A DNA stretch of 64,000 bases from Marinospirillum celere (GTDB lineage: Bacteria > Pseudomonadota > Gammaproteobacteria > Pseudomonadales > Halomonadaceae): the NCBI RefSeq assembly GCF_900112235.1, contig NZ_FOLH01000006.1, positions 1 through 64,000 of the forward strand, in the 5' to 3' direction. Both the position numbers and the translations under genes were made by a program. The notes under the pieces were generated by a model. That model made no database searches, was not told the DNA's origin, and saw only the letters and a program-made list of their open reading frames with translations. Position 1 is the first letter of the stretch; every line of letters begins with the position of its first letter. Shown piece by piece: positions 17,737-25,719 of this stretch.

Positions 17737-18119
17737 GCACCCTCCTCAACCAGTTGTCGTACCTGATTGGCCAGCATCATGGGATCAAAAGGTTTGGCAA
17801 TCACACCCAGTGCACCCAGTGAGCGGTAATACTCCACCTCTGCTGGCTGCACCTTGGCTGTCATGAAAATTGCCGGTACTTCTGCCAACGTGCTTCTTTC
17901 ACGCAAGGCTTTCAAGGTATCAGGGCCATCCATTCCCGGCATCATCACATCAAGCACCAGCAAATCCGGGCTGAATGCCTCAGCCTCCTGCAATGCTTGC
18001 TGGCCGGATGAGCAGACCTGAACCTCAAACCCTCCCACCATTTCCAGAGCAACCCTGGCAACAGCCTGAATATCCGCCTCGTCTTCCACCAGCAAAATTC
18101 GCTGAAGTACCATCATCAT
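17733..18119 (-). CDS. Single-domain response regulator (CheY-like)
   Basis: Up to 128 aa, a complete receiver: ILLVEDEAD (acidic pocket), LLVLDVMMPGMDG (phosphoacceptor), FMTAK and IAKPFDP (lysine). No output domain. Three consecutive ATG codons (18119, 18116, 18113) follow AAGGAG; spacing favours the second or third. It overlaps the kinase gene upstream by one base and the Hpt-REC-REC-GGDEF gene downstream by four. It is probably a phosphate shuttle between the kinases and the Hpt proteins. Confidence 0.87.
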   Translation of the reverse strand: MMMVLQRILLVEDEADIQAVARVALEMVGGFEVQVCSSGQQALQEAEAFSPDLLVLDVMMPGMDGPDTLKALRERSTLAEVPAIFMTAKVQPAEVEYYRSLGALGVIAKPFDPMMLANQVRQLVEEGA

Positions 18120-20704
18120 TACTCCTTTATCCTGTTACCGGGGATAAACCTACTCACCCGCTGCAATTCAAACCAGAAGCAGGTTCCACCCTGTGTGACT
18201 GTATCAAAACCGATGCTTCCGCCCATCTGCTCCACCAGCTCACGAGTAATGGCCAATCCCAGCCCTGTTCCTCCCTTGAGCCTATCCGAACTCCCATCCA
18301 GCTGGGAGAACTTTTCAAAAATCCTGCTCCTGAAATCTTCAGGTATTCCTGGCCCCTGGTCGATGACACGAACTTTCACTGAGGCATCCAGCAGCTGCAA
18401 GTCAATAGTGACTTCCGAGCCGGCGGGTGAAAACTTGGCTGCATTGGACAAAAGATTTGCCATGATCTGCTGCAGGCGTTGCTCATCAACACGTACCAAG
18501 AGATCAGCATCTGCGACAGTTTGAAGTTTCAACTGCACTGCATATTGATCAGCATAGAGTTGATTGTCATGTATCGATTGCTTCAGTAAGGGGAACAACG
18601 GATGAGTCTTGATACTGAACTTCATCTGGCCTTCCAGCAGTTTATCCATATCCAGCAGATCGTTGATCAAACTGATCAGGCGTTTGCTGTTGCTGTGAGC
18701 AATATCAATCAGTTGCGTGGTTTTTTCCGGAAAATGCTCCATCACTCCACCGGCAAGCAATCCCAGCGCTCCAGCAATGGAGGTCAACGGTGTTCGCAGC
18801 TCATGGCTGACCGTTGAAACAAACTGATCTTTCATCCGTTCAATCCGCTTGCGATCCGTCATATCCTCAATGATGGACCAGACCAGTTTGCGCCCATCCG
18901 GGTCGACCACCAGCATGCCGTTCAACAATACCGGAAAACTGCTGCCATCTTTTCTGACAAATTCTTTTTCATAAGGCCCAAAACGATCGGTATCCAATAG
19001 TTTTTTGACCTGGACTGACTCCTGTTTCCAGTAGTGGCCAGGGGTCAGACCCAGGTGGCTGAGTGACAGGAGCTCCGCTCTGGAGTAACCGACTGCCTGA
19101 ACCAGGGTTTCATTCACTTCCAGAAAACGACCCGTTTCAAAGTCATTCAGGGCGATGCCCAGTGGTGACAATTCAAAAAGACCACGCAGGCGTATTGTAT
19201 TCAGTTGCAACGCCTGATCGGCACGATCACCGGCTATAACCGCTCCGACCCAACGTGCCAGCAAGCGAACAAACATCTTCTCCCCATCACTGAAAGCCTT
19301 GTCACGAGGCATCCGGCCAGTGAAGCTGAGTGTACCGAACACCTGGCCTGCCACCTCAACAGGCATGCCAAGGTACACCTCCAGTGAGGTCTCCTTATAA
19401 CAGGGGTGACCAGAAAAAGCTGACTGACCCACATGGTCCACTGCCACCAGATCCCCTTGACGCAAAGTCAGATCACAATAGGTCTGTCCCATTTGAAACA
19501 CCTGCCCAGGGTGTATCGGCATTTCCTTCGGGGCCACACATGCAAACACTTCATAACTTGTGGATTTGATGCAACTGACAATGCCCAGATCCAGTTCCAG
19601 ATAGTCCGAGCCAAGCCGTAGAGCCTGCTGCAATTGTTGCCGAAGGTCCTTGACACTGCCTGATACAATTTCATGCAGGGTTGCAAAGGCACGAAGCTGA
19701 TTTTTGATCTGCTTTATCCCTTGTTTCTGCTCGGTGATATCAAGGATAAAACCATCAAGACAGATCACTTCATTTTCCAGGCTTCGGACAGCAGCACCTC
19801 TTTCCATCGCCCAGCGAAAACTGCCGTCATGATGTACAATCCGATACTCCACTTGCCAGTCATTACCTGCTTTCAAGGCCGCCTGTACAACACGATCAGT
19901 CATTGCCCGATCATCCGGATGAATGACACTGGCATAACTGCGAACAGCATTATTGATGAAATCACTGGCTGGATATCCTGACAGAGGATCCACCTGATCA
20001 CTCATGAAAATCATTGTCCAGTGCTCGTCTGCGAGGCAGCGATAAGTAATACCGGGGATGTTATCAACCAGGGCACGAAACTGGGCTTCACTGTCACTGA
20101 TACTGCGCATCAGTTGATCATTATGCTGCAGGACTTTTTGTAAACGCCCACCGGTTGCAACAAGGAATAATAGAAACAGCAGTATCATGCCGCTCATGCT
20201 GAGTGACATGGGATCTGCCTGCAGCAAAAAATGACTGATCAGAGGTAACAATGCCGGAGTGATCAGCAATAAGGCACTGATGCGATCAGGTGCCAGTGAA
20301 GTCATGCCACCAGCACACATTCCTGCCACTACAAATGCAAAAAACACCTGGATGGCCAGCTCATCCGCTGGAAACAATAGCCAGATACCGATCCCCCAGG
20401 TTAATCCGGACAGAAAGGCACCCACACGAAAGATACGCAGGGAACGCTCGACATCAAAGTCCACGCTGCTGCTGACACAACGATACCAATAACCACTGAA
20501 TAGCCGACCGACAAGCACCAACAGCAGCAACAGCAGCCAGATTAAAGCCAGAGTGGCATTCAAGGTTGACCAGGAAACAAGTAGCAGCAACCCTGCCAAC
20601 AACAGGTGAGCAGCCAATGAAGGGTAGAGCCCGTCATACAGCAACCCCAGTCGCATTGCTGTGGTATGTATTATTTTTGCTTTCTCGGGTCGTTGCTTCA
20701 TCAC
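18119..20704 (-). CDS. Six-TM sensor histidine kinase (PAS-GAF-PAS-HisKA-HATPase)
   Basis: 861 aa. The N-terminus holds about six hydrophobic helices (residues 28-190) with short loops, a membrane module with no large periplasmic domain (RLFSGYWYR, LLFPADELAIQVFFAF). Then PAS (about 205-325), GAF (about 345-500), PAS (about 510-630), HisKA with VSHELRTPLTSIAG, and HATPase with NLLSNAAKFS, GPGIPEDF and GGTGLGLAI. The first codon of the frame is GTG 20704, followed immediately by ATG 20701, the likelier start. It lies six bases after the HD-GYP gene. The signal could be membrane-related or intracellular through GAF/PAS. Confidence 0.86.
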   Translation of the reverse strand: MMKQRPEKAKIIHTTAMRLGLLYDGLYPSLAAHLLLAGLLLLVSWSTLNATLALIWLLLLLLVLVGRLFSGYWYRCVSSSVDFDVERSLRIFRVGAFLSGLTWGIGIWLLFPADELAIQVFFAFVVAGMCAGGMTSLAPDRISALLLITPALLPLISHFLLQADPMSLSMSGMILLFLLFLVATGGRLQKVLQHNDQLMRSISDSEAQFRALVDNIPGITYRCLADEHWTMIFMSDQVDPLSGYPASDFINNAVRSYASVIHPDDRAMTDRVVQAALKAGNDWQVEYRIVHHDGSFRWAMERGAAVRSLENEVICLDGFILDITEQKQGIKQIKNQLRAFATLHEIVSGSVKDLRQQLQQALRLGSDYLELDLGIVSCIKSTSYEVFACVAPKEMPIHPGQVFQMGQTYCDLTLRQGDLVAVDHVGQSAFSGHPCYKETSLEVYLGMPVEVAGQVFGTLSFTGRMPRDKAFSDGEKMFVRLLARWVGAVIAGDRADQALQLNTIRLRGLFELSPLGIALNDFETGRFLEVNETLVQAVGYSRAELLSLSHLGLTPGHYWKQESVQVKKLLDTDRFGPYEKEFVRKDGSSFPVLLNGMLVVDPDGRKLVWSIIEDMTDRKRIERMKDQFVSTVSHELRTPLTSIAGALGLLAGGVMEHFPEKTTQLIDIAHSNSKRLISLINDLLDMDKLLEGQMKFSIKTHPLFPLLKQSIHDNQLYADQYAVQLKLQTVADADLLVRVDEQRLQQIMANLLSNAAKFSPAGSEVTIDLQLLDASVKVRVIDQGPGIPEDFRSRIFEKFSQLDGSSDRLKGGTGLGLAITRELVEQMGGSIGFDTVTQGGTCFWFELQRVSRFIPGNRIKE

Positions 20705-20710
20705 TTATTT

Positions 20711-21772
20711 TTAACCAATAAACGTATCGCGAATCACCAGTATTTCAGGCAGTTGCTGTAAAAACACCTCGACCAGCGCTGGATCAAAATGTTTGCCGCT
20801 GTTTTCTCTGATAAACTCAACGGCTGCCTCAACGGTCCAGGCTTTTTTGTATGGGCGCACTGAAGTCAGCGCATCAAACACATCCGCCAGCGCAGCAATT
20901 CGAGCGGCCTGAGGAATGGATGCACCAGTCAGCCCATAGGGGTACCCACTGCCATCCCACTTTTCATGGTGGCTGATGGCAATTGTCCGAGCCATAACCA
21001 TTAGATCTGAATCATCTCCCTCCAGCATTTCTGCACCTAGGGCAGCGTGGGTTTTCATGGTTTCAAACTCTTCTGGTTCAAAACGCCCGGGCTTTTTCAG
21101 AATGGCATCCGGAATGGCTATTTTGCCGACATCGTGCATCGGGCTGGCATTCAAGATCAGATCACATTGCTGCTCACTCCAGCCAATACCACGTGCCAGC
21201 ACAGCGCAGATGTGGCTCATCCTGAGGATGTGACTGCCGGTTTCCTCATCGCGGTACTCGGCAGCACGCCCCAGGGTTTGCACCACCAGCAAGCGGGAGC
21301 GATGCAGCTCACGGGTCCGCAGTGCCACCATTTCTTCAAGCACCGCCTTTTGATCCTGAACCATGCGGTGGGCCAGATGGGCATCCAGCAGGTTGCGAAC
21401 CCGCATCAACAGCTCATTACGATCAAAGGGTTTACTGATGAAGTCTCTGGCTCCTGCTGCCAGCGCTCGCAGCAGATAATCCTTGGTCTGCTGGGCGGTT
21501 AAAATCACTATCGGTGGTAATAACGGCAGATTGAGTGCCATCAGCTGCTCCATCACCTGGTAGCCATCCAGATGTGGCATGTTGATATCCAGCAGCACCA
21601 GATCAATGCTTTCCTGCTCAAACCTGGGCAACACCTCGCGGGGGTCCTGAACCAGAATGCGATTGACATAACCCTGACTGGCCAGCATCTTGTCCAGCAG
21701 TTTCAGATTGGCAGGTTCATCATCCACAATCAGGATATTGGCCTGATGGCGCTCAGCGCTCAGTTCACCCAT
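20711..21772 (-). CDS. REC-HD-GYP response regulator, c-di-GMP phosphodiesterase (RpfG-like)
   Basis: 353 aa from ATG 21770-21772, which has GGAG five bases upstream (the frame is open 13 codons further). Receiver: ILIVDDEPANLKLLD, LVLLDINMPHLDG, FISKPFDRNE. The HD-GYP domain (about 165-350) keeps the metal-binding residues: ASPMHDVGKIAIPD, HHEKWDGSGYP and ALADVFDALTS. It should hydrolyse c-di-GMP when phosphorylated. It sits between the hybrid kinase and the 6-TM kinase in the operon, opposing the GGDEF protein encoded three genes downstream. Confidence 0.9.
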   Translation of the reverse strand: MGELSAERHQANILIVDDEPANLKLLDKMLASQGYVNRILVQDPREVLPRFEQESIDLVLLDINMPHLDGYQVMEQLMALNLPLLPPIVILTAQQTKDYLLRALAAGARDFISKPFDRNELLMRVRNLLDAHLAHRMVQDQKAVLEEMVALRTRELHRSRLLVVQTLGRAAEYRDEETGSHILRMSHICAVLARGIGWSEQQCDLILNASPMHDVGKIAIPDAILKKPGRFEPEEFETMKTHAALGAEMLEGDDSDLMVMARTIAISHHEKWDGSGYPYGLTGASIPQAARIAALADVFDALTSVRPYKKAWTVEAAVEFIRENSGKHFDPALVEVFLQQLPEILVIRDTFIG

Positions 21773-21823
21773 ATTGACTCCACTATTAACTATCATGAAA
21801 GAATGCAACAACCCCCAGGTTCA

Positions 21824-24800
21824 TCATCGCTGCAGCCAGCGTTCCACTGATGCAATAAACAGTGGCACCTGGATGGGTTTGGTAATGTACTCGGCAAAAC
21901 CTGCCTCCCTGCCACGCTCAATGTCTCGCGGCATGGCGTTGGCACAGACGGCAATCACCGGAATCCTTTTCAACTGTGGATGTTGTTTGAGAACACGCAT
22001 CAATTGGTATCCATCCATACCGGGCATGTTGATGTCCAGCAGGATCAGATCCGGCTGATGCGCCTGCGCCAACTCCAGTCCCAGCTCTGCCTGGTGGGCC
22101 TCCAATAGCTGCAGGTTTGAAATTCGTGAAAGAATACTGCGCACCAACCGCAAATTGGCGGCATTGTCTTCGATATACAGCACCCGCTGCGCCAGACACG
22201 AAGTGACATCACGAGGCTCTGAGCTGGCCTGCTGTTCTGAGGGGCCATGCTGTTGCTGACTGCCTTGCAGTGGTAAACCGATAATAAAACTGCTGCCAAC
22301 ACCTGGCTCACTGGTAACCCGAACTTCTCCCCCCATCAAAGTCAGGATGCGCCTGGTTATAGTCAGGCCAATACCCGTGCCTTCCACATCACCGGTTTCC
22401 GCTCCAAGGCGATTAAAGGGTTCAAAAAGTTCAGATAAATGCTCGGCAGCGATACCTTGTCCGGTATCTTTTACCTCCAGTTGAAAACACTGCTCAGACT
22501 GATTGATTTGCCAGAGTATTTGCACCGTGCCACCCGGCCGGTTGTACTTCACTGCATTGGATAAAAGATTGAGCAGCACCTGCTTGAAACGAGTGCGATC
22601 AGCACAGACCCATGCATCACACAAGTTAAACGGCAGCAATTGCACATCCTGCTGTGCCGCAAGCGGACTAATCAGTGAATAACACTCCTGTACCACGGCA
22701 TCCACTTCCACCGGCTCTAATGACAGCGTCATGCGACCGGATTCGATCCTGGCCAGATCCAGTACCTCATTGATCAGCTCCAGCAGGTGATGCCCTGCTT
22801 TCAGGATTTCGTGCACATTTTCCTGCTGATCAGTATCGAGTTGATCGTCATACTCCAGCATCTGGGCAAAACCCAGAATGGCATTCATTGGAGTGCGCAG
22901 CTCATGGCTCATGCTGGACAGAAACTCAGACTTGGCCTGATTGGCACGCTCGGCTTCTTGACGTGCCAATACCAAAGCATCCTCTGCCTCTTTACGTGAA
23001 GAGATATCTCGTATCAAGCCAACAAAAAAACAGGCATTATCCTGTTTGATTTCAGTTGCTGTCACCGCAAGAGGGAAGGCAGCACCATCAGCTCTGACTG
23101 CAGTTACTTCAATCTCCCGATTGAGCAATCTGGCTTCACCAGTGTGCAGATAACGCTGCAGATAACTATTGTGTTTATCCCTGTGTGGTGAAGGCATCAG
23201 CATCGACACATTACTGCCCAGCAAACTGTCTCTGCCATACCCGGTGATTCGACAAGCAGCAGGATTCACCTGCTGAATGATGCCTTGAACATCGATTACC
23301 AGAACGCCCTCAACCACTGAGTTGACAATGTACTTGAACGTATGAAGTTCACGCTCGGCAACAACACGCTCAGTGACATCCTGCACCACACCCAGCATGC
23401 GCAATGGTTTTCCTGCTTCGTCACGCTCTACGGCACCACGTTCCAACAACCAGCGCACAGTACCGTCAGGCCAGACAACCCGATGTTCAATGTTGTAAGG
23501 TCTATCATGTTCCACACAGGCATTCACCGCATCGGTCACCGCCTGGCGATCATCCGGGTGGACCGCCGCAAGAAAATTGTCATAAGAGGTTTCCAGATCA
23601 CCTTCAGGGTAACCGAACAGCGGAGCAATACGTTCACTCCAGAAGAGCGAACCCTCCTGAATATCCCACTCCAAGGTACCAATATTGGCGAATATCTGTC
23701 CACGACGCAGGCGCTCTCTGGCAACTTCCACTTCATCTCGTGAGGCCTGCAGCTCTCCCTGTACTGCCTTGACGTGAGTGATGTCAGTGCGAATGGAAAC
23801 ATATTGATAGGGTTTACCCAGAGCATCCATGAAGGGTGTAATGGTGGACTCCACCCAGTAATAACTGCCATCCTTGCGGCGGTTACAGATTTCACCGAAC
23901 CACACCTGCCCGGATGCAATAGTGGCCCAGATTTCCTGATAAAAAGCATCCGGATGCTGATCCGATTTGACCACCCGGTGATTTTTCCCCAGTAGCTCCT
24001 GACGGGTGTACCCACTGATATCACAAAACAGATCATTGACATAAGTGATGTTGCCGGCTCGATCTGCCACACTGACAATGGCGTGCTGATTGAGTGCCTG
24101 ATGCTCCCGCTCCCGCTCATAAAGTGTTCGCTTCAAACTGGCACGAGTATCACTGAGGCTCCTGGCACGTGCGGCACGAATATTGACCAGTTCGATCAAG
24201 TGAGCGGCAGGTACCGACTTGATTAGAAAGTCATCACCACCCTGTTGCAATGCATGCAATTGTAGATTGCGATCTTCTTCAGCAGACAGAAAAATGATCG
24301 GCAGCTGGCTATAATGAGCATCATCACGAACCAGTGTCGCCAGCTCATAACCCTGAATATCCGGCATATGCATGTCCAGCAGCAATACATCCGGCTGGGT
24401 AACTTGCAGCTGCATCAGGGTTTCGCGTGCATCCAGCAAGGTGGTTACACGCATGCCGGCGGAACGCAGTATTGTGGCCTGAGCCTCCAGCACCAGTGGG
24501 TCATCGTCAACCAACAAAACCCGATAAGGTGAGTCAGGCATCCGGCGGATTAAGCTGTTCAGTAAACTGATCAAATGATCACTAGATACAGGCTTGACCA
24601 GATAGTGTTGAGCACCGGCACGGTAGGCCGCCAGGCGCGCATCCAGGTCTCCTCGCACGGAAAGACAGATCACTGGTGGCAAGTCCAGCTGTATCAGGTC
24701 TGCAAAGCGGGTAACAAACTCGGCGCCTGCCAGCTCACCATCCGGAAAAACCATATCCATGATAATGGCATCCGGTCGCCCAACAGCCTCAAGCGCATCC

Positions 24801-25327
24801 AGCATGGCCGGATAACCATTACAGAATTGAACCCGGTACCCTGCTGCTTCCAGCGCATCGGTCAAACCTGTCACCTGTTGTGTATCATCATCAACCAGAT
24901 AAATCAGCGGCGCGGATCCATTCAGGGGTTTGAAATCCTGTTCAGGTTCCGCCAGAAATCCAGCGATGGGAGCAGACTTCTGCAAAGCCAGTTGCAGAGA
25001 AAGATCCAGATCAACCAACACAACAGATATCTCTTCAAGTAAATCAGCTGGCGCGGATGGCATGCCGGAGCGCAAACCTTGTAACAACTTCAACAGCAGC
25101 ACATCCAGCGTTCCTGCAAAACGGCCAAGCTGAGGCAAGCCAAAAGTACCGGCTGCACCGGCCAGGCCATGAACCTGAAGTTGCAAGCGCTCAACTTCAC
25201 GGGCATGCAATTCCTCAGTGTCCAAACAGGCAGATAACTCCATGATTTGCTCACGTCTCATGGGAAGACCAGCAAAAAACAGATCGTGCAACTCCTGCAG
25301 AAAATCTTGAGGGCTCTTGTCTTGCAT
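21824..25327 (-). CDS. Nine-domain hybrid histidine kinase (Hpt-REC-REC-PAS-PAS-PAS-HisKA-HATPase-REC)
   Basis: 1167 aa from ATG 25325-25327 (an in-frame GTG lies at 25336; AGG is nine bases before the ATG). No TM segment, so cytoplasmic. Approximate order: Hpt 5-100 (VHGLAGAAGTFG), REC 145-265 (LVDDD, IIMDMVFPDG), REC 275-395 (LLVDDDP, LLLDMHMPDIQG, but Lys-Ser instead of Lys-Pro), PAS 415-530, PAS 540-655, PAS 660-785, HisKA (MSHELRTPMNAILGF), HATPase (LLNLLSNAVKYN, GTGIGLTI), REC 1045-1165 (YIEDNAANLRLV, LILLDINMPGMDG). The third PAS resembles the haem PAS of FixL (see findings). It is the first gene of the operon. Confidence 0.88.
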   Translation of the reverse strand: MQDKSPQDFLQELHDLFFAGLPMRREQIMELSACLDTEELHAREVERLQLQVHGLAGAAGTFGLPQLGRFAGTLDVLLLKLLQGLRSGMPSAPADLLEEISVVLVDLDLSLQLALQKSAPIAGFLAEPEQDFKPLNGSAPLIYLVDDDTQQVTGLTDALEAAGYRVQFCNGYPAMLDALEAVGRPDAIIMDMVFPDGELAGAEFVTRFADLIQLDLPPVICLSVRGDLDARLAAYRAGAQHYLVKPVSSDHLISLLNSLIRRMPDSPYRVLLVDDDPLVLEAQATILRSAGMRVTTLLDARETLMQLQVTQPDVLLLDMHMPDIQGYELATLVRDDAHYSQLPIIFLSAEEDRNLQLHALQQGGDDFLIKSVPAAHLIELVNIRAARARSLSDTRASLKRTLYEREREHQALNQHAIVSVADRAGNITYVNDLFCDISGYTRQELLGKNHRVVKSDQHPDAFYQEIWATIASGQVWFGEICNRRKDGSYYWVESTITPFMDALGKPYQYVSIRTDITHVKAVQGELQASRDEVEVARERLRRGQIFANIGTLEWDIQEGSLFWSERIAPLFGYPEGDLETSYDNFLAAVHPDDRQAVTDAVNACVEHDRPYNIEHRVVWPDGTVRWLLERGAVERDEAGKPLRMLGVVQDVTERVVAERELHTFKYIVNSVVEGVLVIDVQGIIQQVNPAACRITGYGRDSLLGSNVSMLMPSPHRDKHNSYLQRYLHTGEARLLNREIEVTAVRADGAAFPLAVTATEIKQDNACFFVGLIRDISSRKEAEDALVLARQEAERANQAKSEFLSSMSHELRTPMNAILGFAQMLEYDDQLDTDQQENVHEILKAGHHLLELINEVLDLARIESGRMTLSLEPVEVDAVVQECYSLISPLAAQQDVQLLPFNLCDAWVCADRTRFKQVLLNLLSNAVKYNRPGGTVQILWQINQSEQCFQLEVKDTGQGIAAEHLSELFEPFNRLGAETGDVEGTGIGLTITRRILTLMGGEVRVTSEPGVGSSFIIGLPLQGSQQQHGPSEQQASSEPRDVTSCLAQRVLYIEDNAANLRLVRSILSRISNLQLLEAHQAELGLELAQAHQPDLILLDINMPGMDGYQLMRVLKQHPQLKRIPVIAVCANAMPRDIERGREAGFAEYITKPIQVPLFIASVERWLQR

Positions 25328-25452
25328 TACTGACACCTGTGTGAAAGTTACATTTTGTAAGCAACAGGATAAAGACTCGATTTAGAGTATAAGAGTTATT
25401 TCAAACAAGCCTGCAGCAATAACAAGAGCAAAATCCTAATTCCAACAGCAAT

Positions 25453-25537
25453 TTGATACACTTAAGATACATTTTAAATCTGCGCGGCTAACGCTAAATT
25501 AACTAGAGCGAACCGTATCAAATTGTATCAATTATGA
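25453..25537. promoter_or_regulatory. Repeated TGTATCA/TGATACA half sites in the divergent promoter region
   Basis: The 385-bp gap between the hybrid kinase and chemoreceptor genes is AT-rich and has no gene. It contains TTGATACACTTAAGATACAT (GATACA repeated with an 11-bp period, 25453-25472) and GTATCAAATTGTATCAATT (GTATCA with a 10-bp period, from about 25515). Tandem half sites on one face of the helix are typical of OmpR-family response regulators. A matching arrangement lies upstream of the other chemoreceptor remnant at 43803-43824. No clear -35/-10 pair could be chosen. Confidence 0.5.
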
Positions 25538-25675
25538 TTCAGGGTGTTAAAAAACATCCAAATAAAGATTGCTGCTCACTAATAATTACTGCCTTAATAC
25601 TGATTGATTACTTAGAAAACCGGATCTCGAGAACCGTATGAAGTGCTTTTAGAACCAATAGTTACTCGAAGACTC

Positions 25676-25719
25676 TGAAACCAGAAGAGCATGGCAATGA
25701 AACCAGAAGAGCATGGCAA
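25676..25719 (+). repeat. 22-bp tandem duplication spanning the chemoreceptor start
   Basis: TGAAACCAGAAGAGCATGGC plus AA is present twice head to tail (25676-25697, 25698-25719), with six more bases of a third unit. Each unit carries the purine-rich AGAAGAG and an ATGGCAATG start. Because 22 is not a multiple of three, the upstream ATGs (25691/25697) open a different frame from the chemoreceptor ATGs (25713/25719). Confidence 0.85.

Noticed and set aside
25490-25520. FliA (sigma-28) promoter for the chemoreceptor
   Set aside because: TAAA is present, but the -10 part matches GCCGATAA poorly at any allowed spacing.
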